Origin: Serilophus lunatus
Taxonomy: Eukaryota > Chordata > Aves > Passeriformes > Eurylaimidae
Direction of reading: 5' to 3'
Assembly (NCBI GenBank): GCA_013399895.1
Contig: VXBA01001026.1
Coordinates: 238,152-302,151, forward strand
Length of the DNA: 64,000 nucleotides
Below the pieces are notes generated by a model. The model saw nothing but the letters and a program-made list of their open reading frames with translations. It was not told the origin of the DNA and made no database searches. Shown here in pieces: positions 24,701 to 33,585 of the stretch; positions within the stretch are counted from its first letter, which is position 1, and every line of letters starts with the position of its first letter. The position numbers were made by a program, and so were the translations under genes.

Positions 24701-27700
24701 CTCTTTTTAGGAATACTCAGCTTTATCCCCTTATTTTCCAAATTCTCACAAGCAGGCCCAGATCCACGGGATGCCCCAGCTACAGTTCCTGAACTGGGAG
24801 AGCTAAAATGAGAACAGACAACAGCTGAAGGAAGGGTTTCTCCTCTCACAGCCATTGCTTGGTCCACCTAAAAACATCACTAAGAACATTAAGGGCTTCA
24901 ACCCACTCAGCTGCAGAGGTGCACATGAGGACCACAGCTCTCATCCAACCCCTTGCCCACACGCCTCTTCCTCCAGTTACATTTCCACGCATACACTGCC
25001 TGTACAACCCAAACACAACCTGTGGACCCCGTGTGCCCCCTGTCAGCCCCAGCACTGGTGTTTGGAGGGTGGGCTCTGGCATTTCTGTACCTGTATCCGA
25101 GTCTTTTTGATCTCCATTTGCTCCCACAGTGAAAGGCAACTTGCGTTTGGTCGCTCGCTCTTTCACCTCTTTGCCGCCATCGCTCCGGTCCAACTTTGGA
25201 GTCTTGGTTAGAGAAACTTTATCTTTATCCTGGGAAGAGAAGAGATCAGATTAACAACTGTCTTCCCCAGACTGTGCTCATCTGACCCCCCCAAATCCAG
25301 CCTCATGCAGCACCTCTTGCCTTTCTCCCCTGTGTTTCCAGTATGGGGCTTTGCCAATGGAGTCAGAAAGCTCTAACACCACCAGGGGAGAGTGAAGCCA
25401 ACCAAAGCTGCTGTGTGGGGACAGATTCCAACCAATCCATGTGAGAAACGGAGCCAACACCTCGTGTGAGGCCAGGGATGTGCCCAGCTGTGAGCACGGA
25501 GGGAAGGTAGGCTGGGATGAAGGAACCTGAGAATTTCTTAATGCAACCACACGACAAGAACAACCTATTTTTGTACCAGTGTTGCTCATTCAGGTTGGCT
25601 TGGATTTTAGTGTAAAGCAGAAATGCTGGGAACTGCTTGGAAGCAGGGAGAGATTTTGAAGGAACATCCCAAGCAAGATAGATTTACCAAGTATTGAGAA
25701 GGGTGAGATTTTTCACATGAGCAGGGAGGGCTGGCTCACAACTCCAACTCCAGGAGTTCAGTGTGCTGGGAATACACAGCCCGAGGTCATGCCCTTGTGT
25801 TTTTGTAAGTGAGGAACAGTATTATTTTAAGCAAGCACTTCTGGACTGACCACTGTGCCTCTGCTCCAACAACAAGGGCAGCACAAGCGGCTTTGTGACA
25901 GATCTGATTTCAATAACCCAGCAAAACCCAGCCCCTGTGCTTTAGAGACAGATTAAACACAAAAACCTCAATGCATTCAACCACTCCAGACCGTGGCTGG
26001 GAGCTCAGCGCTCCAACCCAAGAGCTTTCCCTTGTTTAGAGAGTTTCAGTCCCTGCCTGTCCCTGCCAGGTGGCCCCGGCGGCAGCAGTCACAGGACTGT
26101 GCTGTCACTGCCTGGGTAGCTCCTTCCTCTTCCTAAGCCTCTGTCTGGAGAACAGGCTGCACCCCCAGATGGAAGAAAACCAAAAACCTTGGACACACTG
26201 CACCCCCAGATGGAAAAAAACCCCAAATCCTGGACACACTGCACCCCCAGATGGAAGAGAAAGCCCTGACTGCACCCCAGGGCTCAGCTCCCAGCGTGGC
26301 TGCCCTGTGGCTCCTCTCACCGCTCCAGTGAGGATGGAGGAAATGGGCTGGGGAATCCCTTTTTTGGTAAAGCAAGAGAAACAAACCTGCCTGACAGGGC
26401 CGAGTGGTGGGAGGCAGCCAAGGCACGTTGGGAGCCCCGGGAAGGGCAGCCCTGCTCCAGAGCAGCCGCCGAGCACCGGGGCCGAGTCCCCACAGCCAAA
26501 ATAAACACTCCAGCATTTCCTCCAAACCCTCCAGATCGAAATGCTTTTGTCCTGCTTTCTCTGAGGTGAACTAAAATAGTTTGGAATAACAAATGATGCC
26601 ACTTCTCCTGCCAGCTGCTGCTCTGAGCAGCTCCCACCACCTCCCGGGAATGTCATGTTGTGAGCAGGTACCTTGGTCTGTCCCAATTCTGTGATCCTGT
26701 TATCAAAGGAATAAAATAAAATGTCTATGTGACATGAAAAAAAGCCACCAAATAAATAATGCACCTTTTCCCACACTGGCCATCTACATCCTGAACTTTT
26801 CCTTTTATCTGCTTGGATAAAAGGCATCTCTGAGCACCAAAGACAAGAGTCTGTGAGGTCTCTGCTCTGTCAGTCGGTCATGGCACCAAGGCTGTCAGAG
26901 CTCGGGGAGCAGCTGGACGATGCTCTGAGACGTGCAGGCAAGTTTTCTGCTGGATTAATGCTGTCCAGGATCTCTGCTCACTCAGGAGTGAGAAAACGGG
27001 CAGGACAGTTAAAAATGCAGCTTATTCTAAAAAGTTAAATTCCTAGGATGGTGGAATGGTTTGTGCTGGAAGGGATCTTAAGGATCATCCAAATCCACTC
27101 CTTGCCACGGGCAGGGACATCTTCCACCAGCCCAGGCTGCTCCAAGCCCAGCCTGGCCTTAAACACTCCCAGGCATGGGGCAACCACAGCAACTCTGGGC
27201 ACCCTGGGAAGAATTTATTCCCAACACCCCACCAAACCCTGCCCTCTGTCAGTTTAAAGCCACGGTTATTGCCATGCTGTTAAAAACTCCATGTTGGACG
27301 AGGGACAGAGCAGAGAAATTAGGGAAAAAGCCTTCCCAGACAGGAGGGTGAGCCCAGTGAGGAGCTGGCAGTGGGTCTGCCCGTGTGAACCCCGGGCAGG
27401 CTCGGGCAGCCCTTGCTTTGCATCCACCCCAGGGCTGGGAGCTGCTGATCCAGTCAGCTCAGCACAATTAAATACCACGGAGCGAAGGCAGCGGCGGCAG
27501 CCCTGGCACTGCTTTGAAGATTAATTTGTACAGTAGCACAACGATAACCTTTCCTACTAATTGGAGCAAGGAAGATCCAGACTCTGCTCCCCCCTGGAAA
27601 GCAGTGACCTGCTGGGGACGCCTGCAGCAGTGGGTGGAACATCAAGGCAGCTGGAGAGTCCTATTCCTGAAAGTTTTCTTCTTTTCAAGCTTTACTTCCC

Positions 27701-30700
27701 TAATGATTTACAATTTTGTAATGAAGAATGTGGTCCTCTACTCCAGTAAAACCTGGTTTCCCTTTTAGGCCTTCTCATGTTTAAAGTAAGCTCAGACTCA
27801 TTGGCATCAGGTTTCACAAATGGAACAAATCCAAACTAGGATCACAGAATCCTGGAATGGTTTGGGTTGGAAGGGACCTCAAAGCTCATCTCATCCCAAC
27901 TCCTTTGCCACAGGGACACCTTCCACTAAACCAGTTTGCTCAGAGCCCTGTCCAACCTGCCCCTGAGACTGAAGAGAAACTTGTATGAACACCTGTGTGT
28001 GAGAGCTGGGGCTCTCCAAGGCCGGGACAGGAGTTGTGGGGATGGGGAACAGCTCAGCAGCAGCAGCAAGTTCCCCTTTGTAGGTGTTACTAAAAGCTGC
28101 TTTGGCAAAGGGGACAGGGCAACCATGAGTCCAGAAAAAATCCCCTCCTGACACATTGTGTTCTTAGTCAGATTTACTAGATGAGTAACTGAACTCACCC
28201 TGAGCTACAGTTCAAAGATCACAAGCTGCTCTCGACAGAGGTTTGGGGCACAAACCCACCCCAGCAGCCTCCCAGTGTGAGGTGCTGCAGCCTGGGGATG
28301 GAAGGGCTTCTCTCATCAGCATGTCAGACCCTCACATCAACCTGCTCAGGGCACTTCTGACATACAAACTGCCCAAAAACCAACTCTCTGAGCAAAAACA
28401 ATCCTGTGGATGTTTTGGATGCAGAATTGTGCAAGACAGACATTTAGATGTGGCTCTCAGCAACGTGGTCCAGTGGAAGGTGTTCCCTGCAGGGGATGGG
28501 ATGAGCTTTGAGGTCCCTTCCAACCCAAACCAACCTGGGACTCTATGATTTACAAACCCCTGCAAAGGAATCTGTCTTTGCAGCCCCATCACCTCACTCC
28601 CACAGAGCCTGACTTGCATCCCAGTGCTTCTGCAGAGACTTGCACTGCCAGCCATGGAAATCCCCAAGGCCCTTTGTTCTCCAAAACGAGCTGAAAGCAG
28701 TTCAGGTTGTGATGTCAGTAGAAATTAGGCAGCAACAAACAAAACCAGCACAGGCAGCCTGGGAGGAGAAGCACAGAGGGCTCCAAGGCCTGTGCCCTGG
28801 GCGATGCCCCGCGTCAAAGTCCTGCTGTGGGCAAAACAACCCACACTGCAAAAGCAAATGCTGCAGGAGTGGGGCTTTCCCTGCCCTAGTGGGTCATTTC
28901 CTGAGCAGGTCTCTCTGCCAGGCAGGGGGGAGAAGGTGCAGAAGGTTTTCACCCTGTGCTACACATAAAGAATGGACACAGTTTTACCCAGAAAGCAACT
29001 GAATGTGGTGGAAACCAAACTATCCCCTAAATCTGGGTCCTTTTCCAAAACCAGATTCCAACACACACACACAAAGTGTCAAACAGTCTGAATTTGTGGT
29101 GTTACCAGTATGGAGTGACTGGTCCTGCTCCTGTGAGGCTCAGGCACCAAGGTTTGTATGAAATATGACCCTGTGATGACCATGGGATGATTTTCTTCAC
29201 CCAAACCTTGTCTCTTCAGTATCTAAGTCACTCAGATGCTTCTGCAGGTTTCATGGGCCAGAAGGTGACTCTGGTGGACACACAGCCCAGCATTCATTTG
29301 AACAGTGCTGGAAAGCCCTGACACCCCAGGAGATTTCAAGAAAAAACAAAAAAATAAGGACTCTGTTCCCTACTCCGAAATGAGCAGAACAGGAAGGAGA
29401 AAAAAACCTCAATTTTTTTTTAACCTCTGTCAGCTCCTACAAACAAGTAGTAAGTGCTGTTCTGCTTGGTGTTCAGCTCAACCACTGCAGCAAAAAATGC
29501 AATTTGGGCTTTGCAAGAGGAGCATTTCCCCACCAAGAGGCAAATGCTGTGTGGCAGGCGCCGAGCACACAGTGTAACCACCCAGCCAGTCCCAGGCACA
29601 TCAGGAAATGGTTCCCACAACTGATCTGACTCTTGCTGCCGTGCTCTGCTCAGCCCAAGCCATGAGTAATCTGCCTCTGCTATGGGGATCTGTGGATCCA
29701 GACCAGAAAGGAGAATTATTCATATATGGCCTGCGGATTTTTACAGAACTCTTGAGCCTGAGCTCAGCAGGAGGAGCCCCGGGGCTGCCAGTGCAGCCTT
29801 ATAAGGGCTCCACTAACCCTGGGAGAAACAGCTCCAGCCATCAGACACGGGCTGCAAACCACTTCACCCTCGTGGCTGCATCCCACTGCTTCCCAAGTCC
29901 CTCCTGTGGAGGGGGCCTGGAGCAGAGAGACAGGAGTTCCTCCCCTGTGATGAGCTCTAGAGCTGAAAGGCAGCAGCTCACATCCTATTCCTCAAAGCAG
30001 GAGCCCTCTGGAAAAGGGCAGCTCCCCTCAGAGCTGGGCTGCTGCCTGTTCAAGCCTGGAACTTGTGTTCAGAACTTGCTGAGTGCAGAATCTCACAGTG
30101 GCTGGGGTTGGAAGGGACATGAAAGCTCATCTCATTCCATGGGCAGGGACACCTCCCACTGTCCCAGGTGGCTCCAACCTGGCCCTGGACACTCCCAGGG
30201 ATGGGGCAGCCACAGCTTCTCTGGGCACCCTGTGCCAGGGCCTGCCCACCCTCACAGGGAGGAATTTCTTTCCCAAATCTCATCTAACCCTGCCCTCTTT
30301 CAGCTCAAGGCCATTCCCCTTGTCCCTGTGGCCCTCAGCCCATTGCAGCACCAGGACCCCTGAACATCCAGCCCCATTCCCACAGCCAGAGCTGCAGAGC
30401 CCGGGCAGGTAAAGCCTGTTTAATGCTAACCCAAATGCTGTTCTTAAGGCCACATTAAAGGGAGAACACCTCAGGGGCACTGCTTTGCTCTCCCCGTGCC
30501 CATGGGTGGCACCACTCGGGCTCTGCCCCCCCTGCCCAGCCTCGTGGGCCAAGTCCCAGCCTGGCCCTTGGAAGGTGTTGACAAAGGCAAGACAAATGAA
30601 AGGCAGGGGCTGCTGACAGCCAGGTCCCACAGTGGCTGCAAGGAGGAGGTCAAAGTGCTTTTCCCCTGAGTCACTGCTCCAGCTCAGCTGCAGAACCAAC

Positions 30701-32237
30701 CACAGACAGGGCGACCCAGACCCTGGGGCCACTAGGGCTGGACCTCAGCTCAGTGCCCGAACACCAGGGAGCCTCCGAGCGTCTCCTGCGCTAACAAGGG
30801 CCGGGTGAAGTGAGCAGAAAGCTCCCCTGGATGGCAGGCAGGAAATCGTGTCCTAGTTCTGCAGCCAGCGGGAGGCGACTCGGGCTCCCCGCTCGCCAAA
30901 CCTGCTCTGTAAATAACACGCGGCCCTTAAGCTGCCGGCAGTGCATGAAAGAAAATGGGAGCTGATTCATATTCCAACTGATCCTCTCCCTCCCCAAGCA
31001 CCTGCGCCGGCATTAAGCTGCTTACCCGGCACAGACCAACCCTGTATTTACATACCCTTGTTTGCCAGGGTTAATGCTGGCATCCTCCCCGTGCAGCTTC
31101 CAGGGCAGCTGGTCCCCCTCCAACACCCCTGATCCCAGATTTTGGCCCCTCCTGGAAGCCCCACACTGTGCCCACAGCGCAGAGTGACACGGAAAGGGGA
31201 GGGTGGCAGATGTTACTCCATACCCAAATCCTGCCTGGGGTTTTCCCATTGGTTATTGGCATTTGCCTCATTTTGTCAGTAATATGACCTCAGTCACATG
31301 AGGAGATGCTGCCATCACCAAGGAGGGGACTGCAGGGGCTTGCCATGCTCAGCTCCAGCTTCCAGGGCTGGCAGAAACTCCTCGAGGAATGCTGAGAAAC
31401 TGGAGCAAGGAGATGAAAGGGAAGTGGCTGGGGTTTGTTTCCTTAGCAGAACTCGGTAGATGTAGGTCTTCATGTTTATTTAAATTTGCACACAGATTTC
31501 TGCACAACTATTGACTGGAAATGACTGATACTGAGAGGGGGAGAAAAGCTGAATGGGAGGAGGCAGAGCTCATGCCCGGAGCAAAACAAGAATCTGGGAA
31601 TGAACAGAAGTGTGAACTTACTTATCCTTCAACCCAGACTTCATTTCAGTAGCTTCACCTCAAGCCACACCAAAACCCAAACACCTCAAATCAACCCCAG
31701 AAGCAGCAAACGCTCCCAGGCTGAGCCCTGATCAGCCCACGCTGCTGGGGGAAGCAAGAGCAGCCAAGCCTGACATGGACATGGCATTTTCACCCGGAGG
31801 AGGAGGAGGAAGAGGAGGAGGAGAAGCTCCTCCCTCGCCCAGCACACACTTAGACCATCCCTGCATCACTTGGGCCTTCCACAGCTCAGTGCAGAAACCC
31901 CTCAAAATGCACAGCACTGCACAAGAGCATCTCCCAAAGCATCTCCTGCTGCTCAGCTGAGTCAGGTCCAGGTGGGCACAACACTTCCCAGGAAGGCCTG
32001 AAGCCACAGAGAAACAACATGGACCCCATCAGCTGAGAGAGCACCAACACACCAGTGTAATTCCTGGGATAAGAGCCTCCCACCCTTCATGGAGACACCA
32101 GACTCCAGAGGCACCATTCCCAAAGGATGGAAAATGACTCAAACACAAACCTTTTTCCCCGTTTGTTTCTCCACCATGTCGTTGCTGAGAGAGAAATCTT
32201 CTGACTGTGGTGTTTTAGAACACCCACCCTTGGGCAT
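609..32237 (-). CDS. ANKRD11: ANKRD11, ankyrin repeat domain protein 11 (coding span, ten visible coding exons, one missing)
   Basis: Coding parts are complement of 32151-32237, 25091-25229, 13145-13348, 10996-11138, 10177-10324, 2710-9431, 1486-1584, 1251-1394, 907-999 and 609-794. Each junction has GT/AG signals and the phases match, except that one in-frame exon is absent between 25091 and 13348. The visible parts give 2,654 codons plus stop. From memory the human protein is 2,663 residues, so the complete bird protein would be near 2,710. Order of regions: short N-terminus, basic nuclear segment, four ankyrin repeats, a very long Lys/Glu-rich disordered body, a Pro/Ser/acidic part and a highly conserved C-terminus. 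The family is known as a nuclear corepressor-type regulator that binds p160 coactivators and histone deacetylases; the human C-terminus carries a repression domain and APC/C degrons. Identification rests on near-identity of the ankyrin and C-terminal parts with the mammalian protein as I recall it. Function in this species is inferred. Confidence 0.97.
907..999 (-). CDS. ANKRD11: ANKRD11 C-terminal exon, 31 codons
   Basis: The acceptor TTCCCTTAG ends at 1000 and the donor GTGAGA begins at 906. It encodes GDENKSVRDRFNAR to DDKYDRMK, phase 0 at both ends. It is followed by a 112-base intron. The sequence matches the mammalian protein residue for residue over most of its length. Confidence 0.96.
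1251..1394 (-). CDS. ANKRD11: ANKRD11 C-terminal exon, 48 codons
   Basis: The acceptor CTTCCTCAG ends at 1395 and the donor GTCAGT follows 1251. It encodes EKLIVSCEQEILRVHC to EVYNMPLENQ, in phase 0 at both ends. Conservation with mammals is near complete, as expected for the C-terminal domain that is the main site of transcriptional repression and regulated degradation in the family. Confidence 0.96.
1486..1584 (-). CDS. ANKRD11: ANKRD11 C-terminal exon, 33 codons
   Basis: The acceptor is CCCACAG before 1584 and the donor GTAAG after 1486; both ends are phase 0. It encodes IAPPPSLAEPLKELF to LRLQHSIER, nearly identical to the mammalian repression domain 2 region. It contains the RxxL tetrapeptide RGKL. 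The intron to the next exon is only 91 bases. Confidence 0.96.
1585..2709. other. ANKRD11 intron, no recognisable repeat
   Basis: This is the intron between the giant exon and the 33-codon exon. I see no CR1, tandem repeat or other element in it. Confidence 0.7.
2710..9431 (-). CDS. ANKRD11: ANKRD11 giant exon (central regulatory body and start of conserved C-terminus)
   Basis: The acceptor CTGCAG ends at 9432 and the donor GTGAGT starts at 2709. The exon is 6,722 bases, two bases plus 2,240 uninterrupted codons. The human counterpart, from memory, has about 2,190. Local order: a Ser/acidic start with DEYEFDEDDE near 9290; a Ser-rich part to about 8560; a very long Lys/Glu/Asp/Ser-rich disordered body (about 8500-5300) with SWYSIADIFTDESEDE near 6890; a helical stretch with FERMLSQKDLEIEERH near 5480; a Pro/Ser/Glu part (about 5200-3250). 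From 3190 onward comes the conserved C-terminal start with ITRNRAQMLANQ, the basic motif HPRKRRFQR, a Gln-rich run and the YFEYLQIRKKIEEKRK segment. The last gives an RxxL tetrapeptide (RKIL), a possible APC/C degron. The reading frame runs 46 codons past the donor into the intron; these are not coding. Confidence 0.98.
9432..10176. other. ANKRD11 intron, nothing recognised
   Basis: Single-copy-looking sequence of 745 bases upstream of the giant exon. No repeat or RNA gene seen. Confidence 0.65.
10177..10324 (-). CDS. ANKRD11: ANKRD11 exon encoding end of ankyrin repeats
   Basis: The acceptor TTTCCAG is followed by GTG GTG AAA at 10324, and the donor is G|GTGAGA at 10177/10176. It encodes 49 residues from VVKLLLHYGGNP to SEESST plus one base. 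It holds the rest of repeat 3 and the short last repeat (ETPLKVANSPTMVNLLL). The tail is Ser/Glu rich and continues into the giant exon. Confidence 0.96.
10487..10638 (+). mobile_element. CR1 LINE 3' fragment
   Basis: This fragment resembles the CR1 3' region of the type with 'gtggtggaatcatcatccc' and 'ggaggtcttttcccacct', ending 'atgattctgtgg'. It is 5' truncated and lies in the 671-base ANKRD11 intron 10325-10995. Confidence 0.8.
10745..10870 (-). mobile_element. CR1 LINE 3' fragment
   Basis: It begins with the inverted CR1 terminus (gaatcacagaacggtttgg) and the 'ggaagggacctttaagatca' block, and stops after 'ccatccaacctggtcttg'. It faces the previous copy tail to tail. Confidence 0.85.
10996..11138 (-). 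CDS. ANKRD11: ANKRD11 exon encoding ankyrin repeats 2 and start of 3
   Basis: The acceptor CTTGCAG ends at 11139 and the donor GTTGGG starts at 10995. After completing a Gly codon it encodes 47 residues from WTALHEACNRGYYDVA to DAANNGHFK. The consensus ankyrin motifs TALHEA and TPLHDA are present. The GAEVN turn between helices is intact. This is the part of the family that binds partner proteins such as the p160 coactivators. It is almost identical to the mammalian sequence. Confidence 0.96.
11498..11790 (-). mobile_element. CR1 LINE 3' fragment
   Basis: A longer copy: 'atcatggaatggtttaggtt', then 'cagccacagcttctctggg' and the 'cacccttgtgaaaagtccc' block that is further 5' in the element. 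It lies in the intron 11139-13144. Confidence 0.85.
11791..13144. other. ANKRD11 intron, repeat-free stretch
   Basis: No transposon was recognised. Around 12170-12300 it is unusually rich in transcription-factor-like motifs (see the separate entry). The rest shows nothing recognisable. Confidence 0.6.
12199..12241. promoter_or_regulatory. Possible intronic regulatory motif pair (bicoid-type and MEF2-type)
   Basis: There is a palindromic GGATTAATC-type site near 12199-12209 and a perfect MEF2 consensus CTATTTATAG at 12232-12241, in a repeat-free segment. This is motif evidence only; function is unproven. Confidence 0.3.
13145..13348 (-). CDS. ANKRD11: ANKRD11 exon encoding linker and first ankyrin repeat
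   Basis: The acceptor CTGCAG ends at 13349 and the donor is G|GTAA at 13145/13144. It completes a Val codon, then encodes 67 residues from DTTPKHPSQS to VNVKDFA. The second half is an ankyrin repeat with the usual G-E-T-x-L-H-x-A-A core and the GADVN turn. The linker contains KTKDKVNKRNER, a basic patch just before the repeat. The exon is 204 bases and leaves one base for the next codon (Gly). Confidence 0.95.
13349..14331. other. ANKRD11 intron left of the assembly gap
   Basis: No repeat family recognised. I looked for the missing exon here on the minus strand and did not find it. Confidence 0.6.
14332..15152. other. Assembly gap (821 N), probable location of a missing ANKRD11 coding exon
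   Basis: The bases are all N. On the right the gap abuts a 20-bp tandem array, a likely cause of the assembly break. Mammalian ANKRD11 has a further exon of about 57 residues (basic KRIKKEP motif, then a conserved LLFGMGLSGIRAGYPL stretch) between the second coding exon and the one at 13145-13348. I searched the assembled bases by eye and found no matching segment. The flanking phases require an exon of two bases plus whole codons plus one base, a multiple of three. Placing it in this gap is inference. Confidence 0.6.
15153..15304. repeat. 20-bp minisatellite at the edge of the gap (8 units visible)
   Basis: The unit is GGTGGATCCCTGAGGTGAAA with small changes (aggac, aggat, agggt variants). 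Eight GGATCC sites occur at exact 20-base spacing. The array starts immediately after the N run, so its true length is unknown. Confidence 0.95.
15609..15635. repeat. (CAT)9 microsatellite
   Basis: Nine perfect CAT trinucleotides. It gives a run of His codons in one plus-strand frame, but there is no gene. Confidence 0.95.
15970..16156 (-). mobile_element. CR1 LINE 3' fragment
   Basis: It carries the inverted terminus 'tcacagatcaatggaatgg', then 'acctcccactgtcccaggg' and 'cagccacagcttctctggg', and ends in sequence unlike CR1. Confidence 0.88.
16663..16826 (+). mobile_element. CR1 LINE 3' fragment
   Basis: A plus-sense tail: 'ggaagtgtccaaggacagat', 'ggaaggtgtccctgcccgtg', ending 'aaccattccatgattctatg'. 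The element's own 3' terminus is intact. Confidence 0.88.
17616..17791 (+). mobile_element. CR1 LINE 3' fragment with diverged middle
   Basis: It carries 'gttcaaggccaggttgaatg' and ends 'aaccattccaggattctggg'. The central part (about 17650-17690) is diverged from the other copies. Confidence 0.82.
21270..21345. repeat. Short degenerate tandem repeat (about four 'ggagctggaca' units)
   Basis: The phrase 'gctggacaca' recurs four times with variable spacing (about 20-24 bases). Confidence 0.6.
21733..21764. promoter_or_regulatory. Three phased AP-1/MAF-like sites
   Basis: TGAGTCAGC (21733-21741), TGACTCAGC (21745-21753) and TGGCTCAGC (21756-21764) lie 11-12 bases apart. The first two contain the AP-1 core TGASTCA with the GC extension of MAF/NRF2 elements. 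Function is inference. Confidence 0.4.
22330..22556 (-). mobile_element. CR1 LINE 3' fragment
   Basis: It carries the inverted terminus 'cagaatcatggaatggtttg', then the standard block through 'cccaccctcacagggaagg'. Confidence 0.88.
22557..25090. other. ANKRD11 intron, nothing recognised
   Basis: Unique-looking sequence between a CR1 copy and the second coding exon. No repeat family, RNA gene or further exon was seen. Confidence 0.55.
25091..25229 (-). CDS. ANKRD11: ANKRD11 second coding exon
   Basis: The acceptor TTCCCAG precedes 25229 and the donor GTACAG follows 25091. It encodes 46 residues plus the first base of the next codon, from DKDKVSLTKTPKL to QKDSDT. It contains a basic cluster (KERATKRKLP) that resembles a nuclear localisation signal. 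The sequence matches the mammalian segment with few substitutions. The exon ends in phase 1, so the following exon must begin with two bases of a Glu codon. Confidence 0.95.
25230..27042. other. ANKRD11 intron, mostly unique sequence
   Basis: It holds the 41-bp tandem repeat at 26157-26265. Otherwise nothing recognisable. Confidence 0.55.
26157..26265. repeat. 41-bp tandem repeat, about 2.6 copies
   Basis: 'ctgcacccccagatggaa' starts at 26157, 26198 and 26239, exactly 41 bases apart, with small changes in the A-rich middle. Confidence 0.9.
27043..27272 (-). mobile_element. CR1 LINE 3' fragment
   Basis: 'ggtggaatggtttgtgctgg' then 'caggctgctccaagcccag', reaching 'ccctctgtcagtttaaagcc'. Confidence 0.86.
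27838..27968 (-). mobile_element. CR1 LINE 3' fragment
   Basis: 'cagaatcctggaatggtttg' then 'ggttggaagggacctcaaag', ending near 'ctgtccaacctgcccctgag'. Confidence 0.87.
28455..28550 (+). mobile_element. CR1 LINE 3' end, short
   Basis: 'gtggtccagtggaaggtgtt' through 'ggtcccttccaacccaaacc' and 'gggactctatgatt'. Confidence 0.82.
28551..30089. other. ANKRD11 intron, nothing recognised
   Basis: Unique-looking sequence with a short (AC)n run near 29070. No gene supported. Confidence 0.55.
30090..30342 (-). mobile_element. CR1 LINE 3' fragment
   Basis: A long copy from 'gaatctcacagtggctgggg' to 'ggccattccccttgtccctg'. It shares near-identical blocks with the copies at 36574 and 38115. Confidence 0.9.
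30760..31040. promoter_or_regulatory. Repeat-free, CpG-containing island, candidate conserved element
   Basis: Between two ordinary intron stretches lies a segment with several CpGs (for example 'ggaggcgactcgggctcccc') followed by AT-rich sequence with 'ctgctctgtaaataacacg' and 'gctgattcatattccaactg'. It differs in texture from its surroundings. Conservation is untested. Confidence 0.25.
31041..32150. other. ANKRD11 intron next to the first coding exon
   Basis: No transposon was recognised. A (GGA)n-like run lies at about 31797-31825. Confidence 0.55.
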
Positions 32238-32295
32238 CGTTCTGCCTTCCTTACTTGATCTTCATTTATGCTGCCATCGCCTCATCATCAACCGT
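32151..32295 (-). CDS. ANKRD11: ANKRD11 first coding exon with start codon and part of 5' UTR
   Basis: The acceptor is a pyrimidine tract ending AACAG at 32300-32296, so the exon begins at 32295. The start ATG is at 32237-32235 and encodes 29 residues beginning MPKGGC and ending VEKQTGKK, closely matching the mammalian N-terminus. The donor GTTTGTG follows at 32150. The start context has A at -3 and C at +4. The 58 bases before the ATG are untranslated and hold three short upstream ORFs, annotated separately. The exon ends in phase 0, fitting the next exon. Confidence 0.93.
32251..32288 (-). promoter_or_regulatory. ANKRD11: Cluster of three upstream ORFs in the ANKRD11 5' leader
   Basis: Within the untranslated part of the first coding exon lie three minimal ORFs. 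uORF1 is at 32288-32262 (two tandem ATGs, peptide MMRRWQHK), uORF2 at 32277-32266 (MAA) and uORF3 at 32265-32251 (MKIK). uORF1 ends in the same bases where uORF3 begins (ATGA overlap). The last stop is 13 bases before the main ATG. uORF2 has the best initiation context, with G at -3 and G at +4. Such leaders usually lower or condition translation of the main frame; that role here is inference. Confidence 0.6.
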
Positions 32296-32509
32296 CTGTT
32301 GGGAGAGAGCAAAAGGAAGGTCAGACACCTCCAAGGGATCTTTCCACTGCAAGGGGAGGAAAGGCAAGGCAATTCCCACAGGGATAAACCCCCTCCCAAC
32401 CCCTGGATGGCTGCTCCAGGATGGCAGAGCACCTCCAAACGGGGGCAAAGCCACAGCAGGCTCCGGCCACCTTCCCAACGAGGAACAAAGGTGCTGCAAG
32501 AAGCCACAC

Positions 32510-32775
32510 ATGGAATCACACACAAGTCATGGAGGAGGCCCCCACCATCATTGAGTCCAACCTGTTCCCAGTCCCCACCTTGTCACCCAGCCCAAAGCAC
32601 TCAGTGCCACATCCAGTCCTTCCTTGGACACCTCCAGGGATGGGGACTCCAAACCTCCCTTGGCAGCCCTTTCCAGGAAGAAATTCCTCCTGGAGTCCAA
32701 GCTGACCCTCCCCTGGTACAGCTGGAGGCTGTGGCCTCTCATCCTATCTGTGCTGCCTGGAAGAAGAGCCTGACC
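32510..32775 (-). mobile_element. CR1 LINE 3' fragment, second subfamily type
   Basis: It carries the 'cattgagtccaacctgttcc' and 'ttccttggacacctccaggg' blocks of a different CR1 subfamily, up to 'ggaggctgtggcctctcatc'. It sits about 215 bases upstream of the start-codon exon. Confidence 0.85.
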
Positions 32776-33585
32776 CTGAGAGAGGCAAGCTGGGACCTGC
32801 AGTTGCAATCATGGCTTGTTTCATGTGCAAGGAATAGCCCAGAACGGATCATGTGCCAATAAAGAGCAACACCCCTCCTGCTCTTCATCCACAGCATCAC
32901 TCCAAGCCTGCACAAAGCTCCCTGCAGCTGTGGCTCCATCCCGAGCTCAAGGACACAGGCACAGCCCTGCTCCCCCAGTTTGCCACCATGAACTCCCAGG
33001 CACTCACAGGACCAACACAAACTGCAAAACCTCCCTAAAAAGGCACTTTTTGAACACGCTGCCACTGGGAGACCAGAAGGCACCGAGGGGTCAGAGCATG
33101 TGACATCCCAGCTCCAGCTCCAGAGCCACCCCCTGGCCCAGGTGAGCCAACCTGGAGAGTACAAGGTGCTCCTGCTCCCCAGGGTGTTGCCTGGTTACAG
33201 AGCTGGAAAGATAAATGACATCTGAAATCCAGGGAGGCTCGAGCTGTCACGGGCATCAGCAACAGCAGTTGGAGCCAAGGCCCTTTTAGGTGAACCAAAA
33301 TATCCCCTCTCCCCGAGATCAGAGGCTGGAAAGCATCCATGCAACGGGATATCTGGGAGGAGTGACCCCCAGCAACCCCAGCAGCAACAGCTCCAGGGCC
33401 CGAGGCTGGACTGACACAAAGAGGCCCCGGCTGGGAACTTTCCCCAGCTAATTGTCACCTGCCAGGACTGACATCGCCCCCATTAACGTCTGACACCCGC
33501 GGCTCCGCAGAGCTACAATTGCAGGAAATTGTCCAGGAACAAAGTCATGCAGTGCTCCATCAGGGGATGGGAATTCTGGGGGCGG

